NCBI GenBank assembly: GCA_017403185.1
Contig: JAFQON010000048.1
Coordinates: 62,001 to 126,000 of the forward strand
From: Clostridia bacterium
GTDB lineage: Bacteria > Bacillota > Clostridia > Oscillospirales > Acutalibacteraceae
Direction of reading: 5' to 3'
Length of the DNA: 64,000 bases
Within the stretch, counting starts at the first letter, position 1. Every line of letters starts with the position of its first letter. Shown piece by piece: positions 14,854 to 21,609 of the stretch. Both the position numbers and the translations under genes were made by a program. A model generated the notes under the pieces. It did not search any database. It was not told the DNA's origin and saw only the letters and a list, made by a program, of their open reading frames with translations.

Positions 14854-16278
14854 ATGGCAAAAAGCATACAGGATATTCTCGCAATTATCAAAGAAAACGA
14901 TATCAAGATGGTTGACTTCAAGATGGTTGACATCAACGGTCAGTACCGTCATGTAACAATCCCCGCAGAGAATTTTTCAGAAGACACAATGAAGAGCGGC
15001 ATCGGCTTTGATGCTTCAAACTACGGCTACGCTGTTGTTGAAAAGAGCGATATGGTGTTTATTCCCGACCCTGACACAGCGGTTATCGACCCCTTCTGTG
15101 AAATTGCAACACTGTCAATGACGGGTAATGCAATGATTATCGATTCACCTGAAAACAGGCCCCTTGCTCAGTATCCCAGAAATATCATCAAGGCTGCTGT
15201 TGAATATATGAAGAACAGCGGTGTTGCCGATGAAATGAAGATTCTTCCCGAGTTTGAATTCTATCTTTTTGACGATGTTACATGGAGTGTTGAAGGCAGA
15301 TATATCGGCGCTACCGTGGATGCAAAGCAGTCATACTGGAATTCGGATGTTGAAGGCAAAGGCGTTGTTGTTGCAAAGCAGAAGAACTACCACATTGCAA
15401 AGCCCTTTGACACATCCTATGAATGCCGCAGCGAAATGTGCATGCACATGAAGGATGCAGGCATTGAAATCAACTATCATCATCCCGAAGTTGCAGCATC
15501 GGGTCAGTATGAAATCGAGCCTCAGCTCGGCGAAGTTGTTCATATGGCGGATGCTTCAATGATGATTAAATATATCATCCATAACACTGCTCTCAAATAC
15601 GGCAAGACCGCAACATTCATGCCCAAGCCTATCTACGGTGAAGCAGGCAGCGGTATGCATGTGCATATGCTCCTTTTCAAGGACGGTGAGCCTGTATTCT
15701 CAGACGATAACGGATATTCACATCTGAGTGAAACAGCGCATTACTTTATGGGCGGTCTTCTTAAGCATATCGGTGCTCTTTGTGCTATCACAAACCCCAG
15801 CACAAACTCCTTCAAGCGCCTTATTCCCGGCTTTGAGGCTCCCGTAACAGTTGGTTACGCAACCTCAAACAGAAGTGCGGTTATCCGTATTCCCGCTTAT
15901 GCAAAGAGCCCTGACAAGCGCAGATTTGAGCTTCGCAACCCCGATGCAACCTGCAACCCCTATTTCTGCTATGCGGCAATCCTTATGGCAGGTCTTGACG
16001 GCGTTAAGAATAAGATTGATCCCCATGCAAACGGTTGGGGTCCCTATGATGTTAACCTCTATCATCTCAGCGATGAGGAGAAGGCCAAGCTTTCACATCT
16101 TCCCACATCTCTTCCCGAAGCACTCGATGCTCTCGAAGCGGATAACGCATTCCTTACCGAAGGCGGCGTATTCCCCGAAGAGCTTATCAAAAACTTCATC
16201 AAAACAAAGCGTGATGAGTGCGCTCAGCTTTCAGCTATTCCTCACCCCGCAGAATTTGATAAATATTATAATCTTTAA
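14854..16278 (+). CDS. glnA: Glutamine synthetase, type I (beta-like)
   Basis: The 474-residue enzyme makes glutamine from glutamate, ammonia and ATP in the cytoplasm. Family motifs are visible: the beta-grasp start (KMVDFKMVDINGQYRHVTIP), EFEFYLFD with a metal-ligand Glu, the ATP/glutamate region GSGMHVHMLLF, NPSTNSFKRL, and RRFELRNPDATCNPY. Its length and C-terminal insertion fit the GSI-beta form. The sequence NLYHL aligns with NLYDL of E. coli GlnA, whose Tyr is adenylylated; here that Tyr is residue 403. Most Firmicutes carry the shorter GSI-alpha form. It is a single gene with its own promoter and terminator; no glnR or glnB is adjacent. Confidence 0.95.
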   Translation: MAKSIQDILAIIKENDIKMVDFKMVDINGQYRHVTIPAENFSEDTMKSGIGFDASNYGYAVVEKSDMVFIPDPDTAVIDPFCEIATLSMTGNAMIIDSPENRPLAQYPRNIIKAAVEYMKNSGVADEMKILPEFEFYLFDDVTWSVEGRYIGATVDAKQSYWNSDVEGKGVVVAKQKNYHIAKPFDTSYECRSEMCMHMKDAGIEINYHHPEVAASGQYEIEPQLGEVVHMADASMMIKYIIHNTALKYGKTATFMPKPIYGEAGSGMHVHMLLFKDGEPVFSDDNGYSHLSETAHYFMGGLLKHIGALCAITNPSTNSFKRLIPGFEAPVTVGYATSNRSAVIRIPAYAKSPDKRRFELRNPDATCNPYFCYAAILMAGLDGVKNKIDPHANGWGPYDVNLYHLSDEEKAKLSHLPTSLPEALDALEADNAFLTEGGVFPEELIKNFIKTKRDECAQLSAIPHPAEFDKYYNL

Positions 16279-16289
16279 TAAGAACATGA

Positions 16290-16326
16290 AACTCTGCAGC
16301 AGAAATGTTGCAGAGTTTTCCTTTTA
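16290..16326 (+). terminator. Intrinsic terminator of glnA
   Basis: AACTCTGCA (16290-16298) pairs with TGCAGAGTT (16309-16317), followed by TTCCTTTT. Confidence 0.85.
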
Positions 16327-16334
16327 AATCGGTC

Positions 16335-16363
16335 TTGATATATTGATTTTTATTTGATATAAT
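16335..16363 (+). promoter_or_regulatory. Sigma-A promoter of the flavodiiron gene
   Basis: TTGATA (16335-16340), 17 bases, TATAAT (16358-16363). Confidence 0.8.
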
Positions 16364-16396
16364 TCAACTGTATACGGATTTTGAAAGGAGATTTTT

Positions 16397-17545
16397 ATGA
16401 TAGGCAAGGATATTAAATATGTAGGTGTTAACGACAGGGAGATTGATTTGTTTGAGGGTCAGTATATTGTGCCCGAAGGCATGGCGTATAACTCGTACAT
16501 TATCGAAGACGAAAAAATTGCGGTTTTTGATACTGTTGATGCTGCATTCGGCGAGGAATGGCTCGGTAACATAAAGAATGCTCTCGGTGACAAGGCCCCT
16601 GATTATCTTATTGTTCAGCATATGGAGCCCGACCATTCCGCAAATATAACAAAATTCACCGAAACATATCCCGATGCCGTTGTTGTTGCAACGGATAAGG
16701 CGTTTGTAATGATGAAAAAATTCTTTGATGCCGATTACGAAGGCAGAAAGCTCGTTGTCAAAGACGGCGACACTCTTTCACTCGGCAATCACGAATTAAC
16801 CTTCTATACTGCACCCATGGTGCATTGGCCCGAGGTTATCATGACCTATGACAGCTATGCAAAGGTGCTTTTCTCGGCGGATGCTTTCGGTAAATTCGGT
16901 GCACTTGATGCGGATGAGGATTGGGCTTGCGAAGCGCGCAGATACTATTTCGGCATAGTCGGTAAATACGGCGTTCAGGTGCAGGCAGTTCTTAAAAAAC
17001 TCGGCGGCCTTGAGGTTGAAATAATCTGTCCTCTTCATGGCCCTGTTCTCAGTGAAAATCTCGGATATTACCTTGATTTATACAACACATGGTCATCATA
17101 CGGCGTTGAAAGCGAAGGTGTTGTTATATGTTATACCTCTGTTTACGGCAACACAAAAAAAGCTGTTGAGCTTCTTGCCGAGGAGCTTGAAGCAAACGGT
17201 TGCCCCAAGGTGGCGGTGAATGACCTTGCACGCTGTGATATGGCTGAGGCGGTTGAGGATGCCTTCCGTTACGGCAAAATCGTTCTTGCATCAACCACCT
17301 ATAACGGCGATATCTTCCCGTTTATGAGAGAATTCATAAATGAGCTTACTGAGAGAAATTATCAGAACCGCACCGTCGGCATTGTTGAAAACGGTACATG
17401 GGCACCCCTTGTTGCAAAGAAGATAGCAAAAATGCTTGAAAACAGTAAGGGTATAGTCTATACTCAGAATACCGTTACAATACACTCGGGTGTGAAAGAA
17501 GAAAATGTTGAGCAGATCAAGCTTCTTGCAAAGGAGCTGGCATGA
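16397..17545 (+). CDS. Flavodiiron protein (FprA-type O2/NO reductase)
   Basis: The 382-residue protein has a metallo-beta-lactamase-like diiron domain (~1-245) and a C-terminal flavodoxin domain (~250-382). Diiron ligands are visible as HMEPDH (HxExDH), a His in MVHWPE, an Asp in FSADAFG and a His in CPLHGP. The flavodoxin FMN loop reads YTSVYGNTKKA. These enzymes reduce O2 to water, or NO to N2O, using electrons from rubredoxin or F420-type donors, and protect anaerobes. No rubredoxin gene is adjacent and no rubredoxin domain is fused. The ATG follows AAAGGAG. The GH16 gene begins 36 bases after the stop and may be read from the same promoter. Confidence 0.93.
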   Translation: MIGKDIKYVGVNDREIDLFEGQYIVPEGMAYNSYIIEDEKIAVFDTVDAAFGEEWLGNIKNALGDKAPDYLIVQHMEPDHSANITKFTETYPDAVVVATDKAFVMMKKFFDADYEGRKLVVKDGDTLSLGNHELTFYTAPMVHWPEVIMTYDSYAKVLFSADAFGKFGALDADEDWACEARRYYFGIVGKYGVQVQAVLKKLGGLEVEIICPLHGPVLSENLGYYLDLYNTWSSYGVESEGVVICYTSVYGNTKKAVELLAEELEANGCPKVAVNDLARCDMAEAVEDAFRYGKIVLASTTYNGDIFPFMREFINELTERNYQNRTVGIVENGTWAPLVAKKIAKMLENSKGIVYTQNTVTIHSGVKEENVEQIKLLAKELA

Positions 17546-17581
17546 TTCTGCTGAGTTGAATTGAAAAAAGGAGCGGTGCTT

Positions 17582-18502
17582 ATGTTCAGCGTTGTGTTAA
17601 AGTCAATTCTGAAAATATTTATAGCAATTCTTATGGCGATTAATCCTCAGCTTCCCGGTATGCTTGATCTCGGCAAAATTCCTCAGGGCAAAACCATTGA
17701 CCTTGAAAACGATTTTGTTCTCAAGTGGGAGGATGATTTTAACGGCACTGAGCTTGATAAAAGCAAATGGGGTTATTCGTGGTGGATAACAGAGCGTAAA
17801 GGCGGTTATTGGCATGAGGATATGGTGAGCGTCAAAGACGGTAACCTTGTTATCAGAGCCGAATACCTTGAAGAACCTCTGCCAAATTATTATGAGGATT
17901 CGGGTGTCGATATGCCCGAATACAAGCCGGGCTGGTATACGGGTAAGGTCACAACCCGTGGTAAATATGAGCAGAAATACGGTTATTTTGAGGTGCGCTG
18001 TATTCTGCCTAAGGCAACGGGAATGTGGAGTGCCTTCTGGATGATGAACGAAGGTGTTTACAATGTCAATAATTCGGGCGAAGACGGCACGGAGATTGAT
18101 GTTTTTGAGTCCTTCTATTATAAGGATAATTGGTGGGGGAACGATGCAATCTCAACAGGCATCCACTATGACGGTTACGGTGAAGGCCATCACGGCGAAG
18201 CTGTGGGCAAAATGTTCATTGAAAACAATCCTTATGAAGAGTATAACACTTATGGCGTTGAGTGGAATGAGAATGAGTATATCTTCTACATAAACGGTGT
18301 TGAAACGGGCAGAACCTCAGCGGGCGGTGTGTCAAAGAACCCCGAATATCTTCTGCTTTCCTGCGAATTTGCAGGCGAAAACGGTGTTCAGAGCTCAGAC
18401 AGACACGGTACGGGCGAAATTTGGAAAACACCCAAAGAAAACTGGCCTGCCGAGTTCAAGGTGGACTATGTTAGATGCTATCAATATAAAGAATTAGCAT
18501 AA
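17582..18502 (+). CDS. Secreted glycoside hydrolase family 16 (endo-beta-glucanase-like)
   Basis: The 306-residue enzyme has an N-terminal hydrophobic signal segment (~1-30) and a GH16 jelly-roll domain (~45-305). The catalytic motif EIDVFE gives nucleophile E171, helper D173 and acid/base E176, in the beta-bulge form ExDxxE of laminarinases and other 1,3-glucanases. Nearby aromatic residues (WSAFWMM, GVEWNENEYIFYING) fit the family. The ATG at 17582 is preferred because AAGGAG lies at 17567-17572; a TTG at 17561 would precede that site. It probably cuts beta-glucans outside the cell; the exact linkage cannot be read from sequence. A strong terminator follows. Confidence 0.9.
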   Translation: MFSVVLKSILKIFIAILMAINPQLPGMLDLGKIPQGKTIDLENDFVLKWEDDFNGTELDKSKWGYSWWITERKGGYWHEDMVSVKDGNLVIRAEYLEEPLPNYYEDSGVDMPEYKPGWYTGKVTTRGKYEQKYGYFEVRCILPKATGMWSAFWMMNEGVYNVNNSGEDGTEIDVFESFYYKDNWWGNDAISTGIHYDGYGEGHHGEAVGKMFIENNPYEEYNTYGVEWNENEYIFYINGVETGRTSAGGVSKNPEYLLLSCEFAGENGVQSSDRHGTGEIWKTPKENWPAEFKVDYVRCYQYKELA

Positions 18503-18507
18503 AAAAT

Positions 18508-18538
18508 TACCTGCGGCATCAGTCGCAGGTATCTTTTT
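18508..18538 (+). terminator. Intrinsic terminator of the GH16 gene
   Basis: TACCTGCG (18508-18515) pairs with CGCAGGTA (18524-18531), followed by TCTTTTT. Confidence 0.85.
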
Positions 18539-18549
18539 ACACAACTTTC

Positions 18550-18600
18550 CAAACAAATGTTCGAAAAACTATTGAAAATTAAAATTTGAGATGGTATAAT
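18550..18600 (+). promoter_or_regulatory. LexA-box-like site plus sigma-A promoter of the SOS polymerase locus
   Basis: CAAACAAATGTTCG (18550-18563) differs at two positions from the symmetric Gram-positive SOS box CGAACATATGTTCG. It is followed by TTGAAA (18572-18577), 17 bases, TATAAT (18595-18600). A Y-family polymerase gene downstream is exactly the kind of gene LexA controls, which supports the box. Confidence 0.65.
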
Positions 18601-18604
18601 AAAT

Positions 18605-18780
18605 GCACAAGCTATGAATGCAGTGCTTGTGTTGTCGGTGGGATGAGGTCATAGCCGCATCTGCCTGTCATTCAGCAATTCGCCCACCGTGATTTTCAAA
18701 TAAGAAGATAAGAGATAATATTGAAGAGATAATAAATAATAGGTATTTTTTTAGCATAGGGCGGGGGCTCCTGCCGTTTT
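18605..18780 (+). ncRNA. Structured untranslated RNA between the SOS promoter and the polymerase gene
   Basis: The ~175 bases after the promoter contain no credible reading frame but strong pairing. Hairpin 1 is CACAAGC (18606-18612) with GCTTGTG (18625-18631). Stem 2 is CGGTGGG (18636-18642) with CCCACCG (18683-18689), enclosing two smaller pairings. GCTATGA (18611-18617) also matches TCATAGC (18649-18655), and TGAATG can pair with CATTCA, so alternative folds or a pseudoknot are possible. It ends in a terminator-like hairpin. I match it to no riboswitch or RNA family that I know. It may be a separate small RNA or a leader that controls read-through. Confidence 0.4.
18760..18780 (+). terminator. 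Terminator-like hairpin inside the polymerase leader
   Basis: GGCGGG (18760-18765) pairs with CCTGCC (18770-18775) through one G-T wobble around GGCT, followed by G and four T. Transcription of the polymerase gene must read through it or start later. Confidence 0.5.
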
Positions 18781-18802
18781 AACAAGACAACCAAATCTTA
18801 CA

Positions 18803-18826
18803 GTAGGGGCGGATATCATCCGCCCG
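18803..18826. repeat. REP-like palindrome
   Basis: GTAGGGGCGGATATCATCCG (starting at 18803) has perfect arms GGGCGGAT (18807-18814) and ATCCGCCC (18818-18825) around ATC. Its G+C content is well above the surrounding A/T-rich leader. It looks like a short dispersed palindromic element, but only one copy is present in this window. Confidence 0.4.
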
Positions 18827-18866
18827 TCGAAAACATAAATAACATCATATAATGGGAGGTGAAGCC

Positions 18867-20369
18867 GTGAATAAAACATATATAGCCATTGATCTCAAGT
18901 CATTCTATGCGAGCGTAGAGGCGATGGAGAGGGGGCTTGACCCTCTTACAACAAATCTTGTTGTTGCCGACCCGTCAAGAACGGAGAAAACGATTTGCCT
19001 TGCAGTTTCGCCGAGTCTGAAAAGTTACGGAATATCGGGCAGGGCAAGAATGTTTGAATTGATGCAGCAAGTGAGAATTGCCAATGCACAGCGAAAAATG
19101 AATGCGCCTCAAAGAAAATTCACGGGTTCATCCTGTGATGATAACGAGCTTAAAGCAAATCCTTCACTTGCGATTGATTATATTGTCGCTCCGCCGAGAA
19201 TGGCACTTTATATTGAATACAGCACACGCATATACGATGTCTATTTAAAATATGTTGCGCCCGAGGATATTCACCCTTACAGCATTGATGAAGTGTTCAT
19301 CGATGCAACGGCATATCTCAAAGTCAGGGGAATGACGCCCTATGAATTTGCGCAGATGCTTGTTAAAGATGTGCTTGCCGAAACGGGTATAACCGCAACT
19401 GCCGGTATCGGCACAAACCTCTATCTCTGCAAGGTTGCAATGGATATAACGGCAAAGCGTATTCCGGCTGATGAATACGGAGTTCGTATTGCTCAGCTTG
19501 ATGAAATGGCCTACCGCAAAACTCTGTGGAATCACCGACCGATAAGAGATTTCTGGCGTGTGGGCAGAGGGATATCCGAGAAACTGGAGGAGCACGGAAT
19601 ATACACGATGGGCGATGTTGCAAGATGCTCGATTGATAACGAAACCCTGCTTTACAAGCTTTTCGGCATCAATGCCGAGCTTCTTATAGATCACGCATGG
19701 GGCTGGGAGCCATGTACGATTGCCGATATAAAGGCATACAAGCCCGAAACAAACAGCGTGAGCACGGGGCAGGTGCTTCAGCGTCCGTATGACTTTGAAA
19801 AAGCGTGTCTTGTATTGCGTGAAATGGCGGATAATCTTGCACTTGATCTTGTGAGCAAAAAGCTTGTAACGGATCAGCTTGTTATTGTAATCGGCTACGA
19901 TATTGAAAATCTGACCGATATAAACCGTCGTAAAGCGTATACAGGTGAAATAAAAACTGATTTTTACGGCAGGAAAGTCCCGAAGCACGCAAGAGGCACG
20001 GCAAATATCGGCAGATATACCGCATCAACACGGCTGATTATGCAGGCTGCAACCGAAGCATATGAAAGAATAACGGATAAAAAACTGCTCATAAGAAGAA
20101 TAAATATCACTGCAAATCATGTTGTGCCCGAGGATGCGGTCGATAACACTCCGCAGCCTGAGCAGCTTAATTTTTTTGAGGATTACAGAGAAAAGGAATT
20201 GAAGAGGGAGATTGAAGATGCAAAGCTTGAGCAAGAGCGCCGCATTCAGGATGTGCTTGTGAATATAAGACAGAAATACGGCAAAAATGCTTTGCTCAAA
20301 GGCATGAATTTTAAAGAGGGTGCAACCGCAAGGGACAGAAACCGGCAAATAGGAGGTCACAAAGCATAG
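18867..20369 (+). CDS. Y-family DNA polymerase (UvrX/UmuC-like)
   Basis: The 500-residue translesion polymerase begins with AIDLKSFYASVE, the first catalytic Asp motif, and has YSIDEVFID (~135-143) with the catalytic Asp-Glu pair. TAGIGTNLYLCKVAMDI is the following palm motif. The little-finger domain extends to ~420 and a charged helical tail ends the protein. The GTG at 18867 is chosen because GGGAGGT ends 6 bases before it; the ATG at 18852 overlaps that site. Its partner YolD follows directly. The LexA-like box upstream indicates induction by DNA damage. The UvrX/YqjW-type enzymes of Gram-positive mobile elements and chromosomes are the closest match. Confidence 0.9.
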   Translation: MNKTYIAIDLKSFYASVEAMERGLDPLTTNLVVADPSRTEKTICLAVSPSLKSYGISGRARMFELMQQVRIANAQRKMNAPQRKFTGSSCDDNELKANPSLAIDYIVAPPRMALYIEYSTRIYDVYLKYVAPEDIHPYSIDEVFIDATAYLKVRGMTPYEFAQMLVKDVLAETGITATAGIGTNLYLCKVAMDITAKRIPADEYGVRIAQLDEMAYRKTLWNHRPIRDFWRVGRGISEKLEEHGIYTMGDVARCSIDNETLLYKLFGINAELLIDHAWGWEPCTIADIKAYKPETNSVSTGQVLQRPYDFEKACLVLREMADNLALDLVSKKLVTDQLVIVIGYDIENLTDINRRKAYTGEIKTDFYGRKVPKHARGTANIGRYTASTRLIMQAATEAYERITDKKLLIRRINITANHVVPEDAVDNTPQPEQLNFFEDYREKELKREIEDAKLEQERRIQDVLVNIRQKYGKNALLKGMNFKEGATARDRNRQIGGHKA

Positions 20370-20370
20370 A

Positions 20371-20799
20371 ATGAATGAACAAAATAAATACGGCGACATA
20401 ATAAGCTTGCCTCATCATATATCCGATAAGAGAAAAAGAATGTCGCTGCATGACAGGGCTGCACAGTTCAGCCCTTTTGCAGCTCTTACGGGTCACAGCG
20501 ATGCGTTGAGTGAAACTGCAAGGCTCACCGATTCAAGGGCTGAGCTTGATGAGAGCGAAAAAGAGCTTATAGATGAAAAGCTGCACAGGCTTATCCAAAA
20601 CCCCAAAACCGAAGCAGCCCTAATCTGTTTTATGCCCGACAGCAGAAAAAGCGGGGGATCATACCTGCGTATCACGGGACGCTTTAAAAAATTTGATGCT
20701 TTAAGGCGTGAGATTGTTATTTCCGACGGTACGGCAATACCTGTTGATAACATTTTTGATATTGAAATTTTCGCAGAAAATCTGCCATACTCAGAATAG
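20371..20799 (+). CDS. YolD-like protein
   Basis: The 142-residue protein carries the YolD signature MSLHDRAAQFSPFAALTGH (~24-42), followed by ETARLTDSRAELDE. YolD-like proteins are found beside Y-family polymerases and are thought to act with them in SOS mutagenesis. It begins one base after the polymerase stop; GGAGGT lies 14 bases upstream, so translation is probably coupled. The C-terminal half (~75-142) looks like a small beta-rich domain, as in longer clostridial members. Confidence 0.85.
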   Translation: MNEQNKYGDIISLPHHISDKRKRMSLHDRAAQFSPFAALTGHSDALSETARLTDSRAELDESEKELIDEKLHRLIQNPKTEAALICFMPDSRKSGGSYLRITGRFKKFDALRREIVISDGTAIPVDNIFDIEIFAENLPYSE

Positions 20800-20883
20800 T
20801 TTACAAATTGTTAACAAAATAAAATTCACATTTTTATACCTTGAATTGTTTCTTTTATGGATTTTATCGCAAAGGAGGTATTC

Positions 20884-21375
20884 GTGTATTCAATGATTGA
20901 GAAAAACAAATCGGAGGAAGAAATCAAAGAGCTTGTTGATAAATACAGTTCTCTGATTTTCAGGATTTCTTACTGTATTTTGTGCAATCGTGACGATGCG
21001 GAGGATGCAGTGCAGGAGACCTTCTTGAAATATCTTACCAAAGCGCCTGAGTTCAACAGCGAGGAGCACCGCAAGGCGTGGCTTATAAAGGTTTCGGCAA
21101 ATATCAGCAAAAATATGCTTTTGTTCCGTATCAGAAGGGATACGGTCGATATTGAAGGGATCAGGGATGTCGGAATACACGAAAATGACTTTGAGATTTT
21201 TGAATCCATAATGAGTCTGCCCGCCAAATATAAAATTGTCCTTACTCTCCATTATGTTGAAGGCTATAAATGCAAAGAGATTGCAGATATTGTGAATATC
21301 AGCGAGGAAGCAGTGAGAAAACGCCTGCAAAAAGGGCGCGAAATGTTAAAAGAAGAAATGGGGGATCGGCTTTGA
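20884..21375 (+). CDS. ECF sigma factor (single-domain length)
   Basis: The 163-residue protein has sigma-2 (~20-85, DDAEDAVQETFLKYL, then HRKAWLIKVSANISKNML) and sigma-4 (~105-155, YKCKEIADIVNISEEAVRKR). It is ordinary ECF length, unlike the two extended factors in this window. AAAGGAGGT at 20871-20879 is 4 bases before the GTG at 20884 and 13 before an ATG at 20893; the GTG is preferred, although the ATG is possible. The next small gene overlaps its stop and encodes a membrane protein, as in ECF/anti-sigma pairs. Its targets are unknown. Confidence 0.85.
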   Translation: MYSMIEKNKSEEEIKELVDKYSSLIFRISYCILCNRDDAEDAVQETFLKYLTKAPEFNSEEHRKAWLIKVSANISKNMLLFRIRRDTVDIEGIRDVGIHENDFEIFESIMSLPAKYKIVLTLHYVEGYKCKEIADIVNISEEAVRKRLQKGREMLKEEMGDRL

Positions 21376-21590
21376 TTGACCGTGAGTTGAATAATTATGT
21401 CAGATTGATGAATTCAATTACGCTTTCTCAATCGGACAAACAAAAAATTGAGGAAGAACTTCTGCAGCATATTAATGCGGTTAAAAAAGAAATTTCCAAA
21501 AAATATTTTGTGGCGGCCTCTGCTGCAGCTGTGATTGCAGCAGGCATTTTTTTGGCAATGCGAGAAAAGAGACAGGATTACAGACTATAA
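21372..21590 (+). CDS. Small membrane protein, possible anti-sigma factor
   Basis: The 72-residue protein has a ~48-residue charged cytoplasmic part (LIDRELNNYVRLMNSITLSQ...) and one membrane helix (YFVAASAAAVIAAGIFLAM, ~48-67), then a short basic end. The TTG start at 21372 overlaps the TGA of the ECF gene, so translation is coupled. Length, topology and overlap are those of a minimal anti-sigma factor. No zinc-binding HxxxCxxC motif is present, so it is not a ZAS-type anti-sigma. The role is inferred from position. Confidence 0.6.
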   Translation: MIDRELNNYVRLMNSITLSQSDKQKIEEELLQHINAVKKEISKKYFVAASAAAVIAAGIFLAMREKRQDYRL

Positions 21591-21609
21591 TCAGATGTGA
21601 GGTATAAAA

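Noticed and set aside
18605-18780. Leader considered as 6S RNA or a known riboswitch
   Set aside because: The ends do not pair to form the long 6S closing stem, and I see none of the core motifs of the purine, TPP, SAM, c-di-GMP, ZTP, THF or cobalamin classes.
19245-19988. 247-codon open frame opposite the Y-family polymerase
   Set aside because: It is the shadow of a conserved gene; no start signals or family features were seen.
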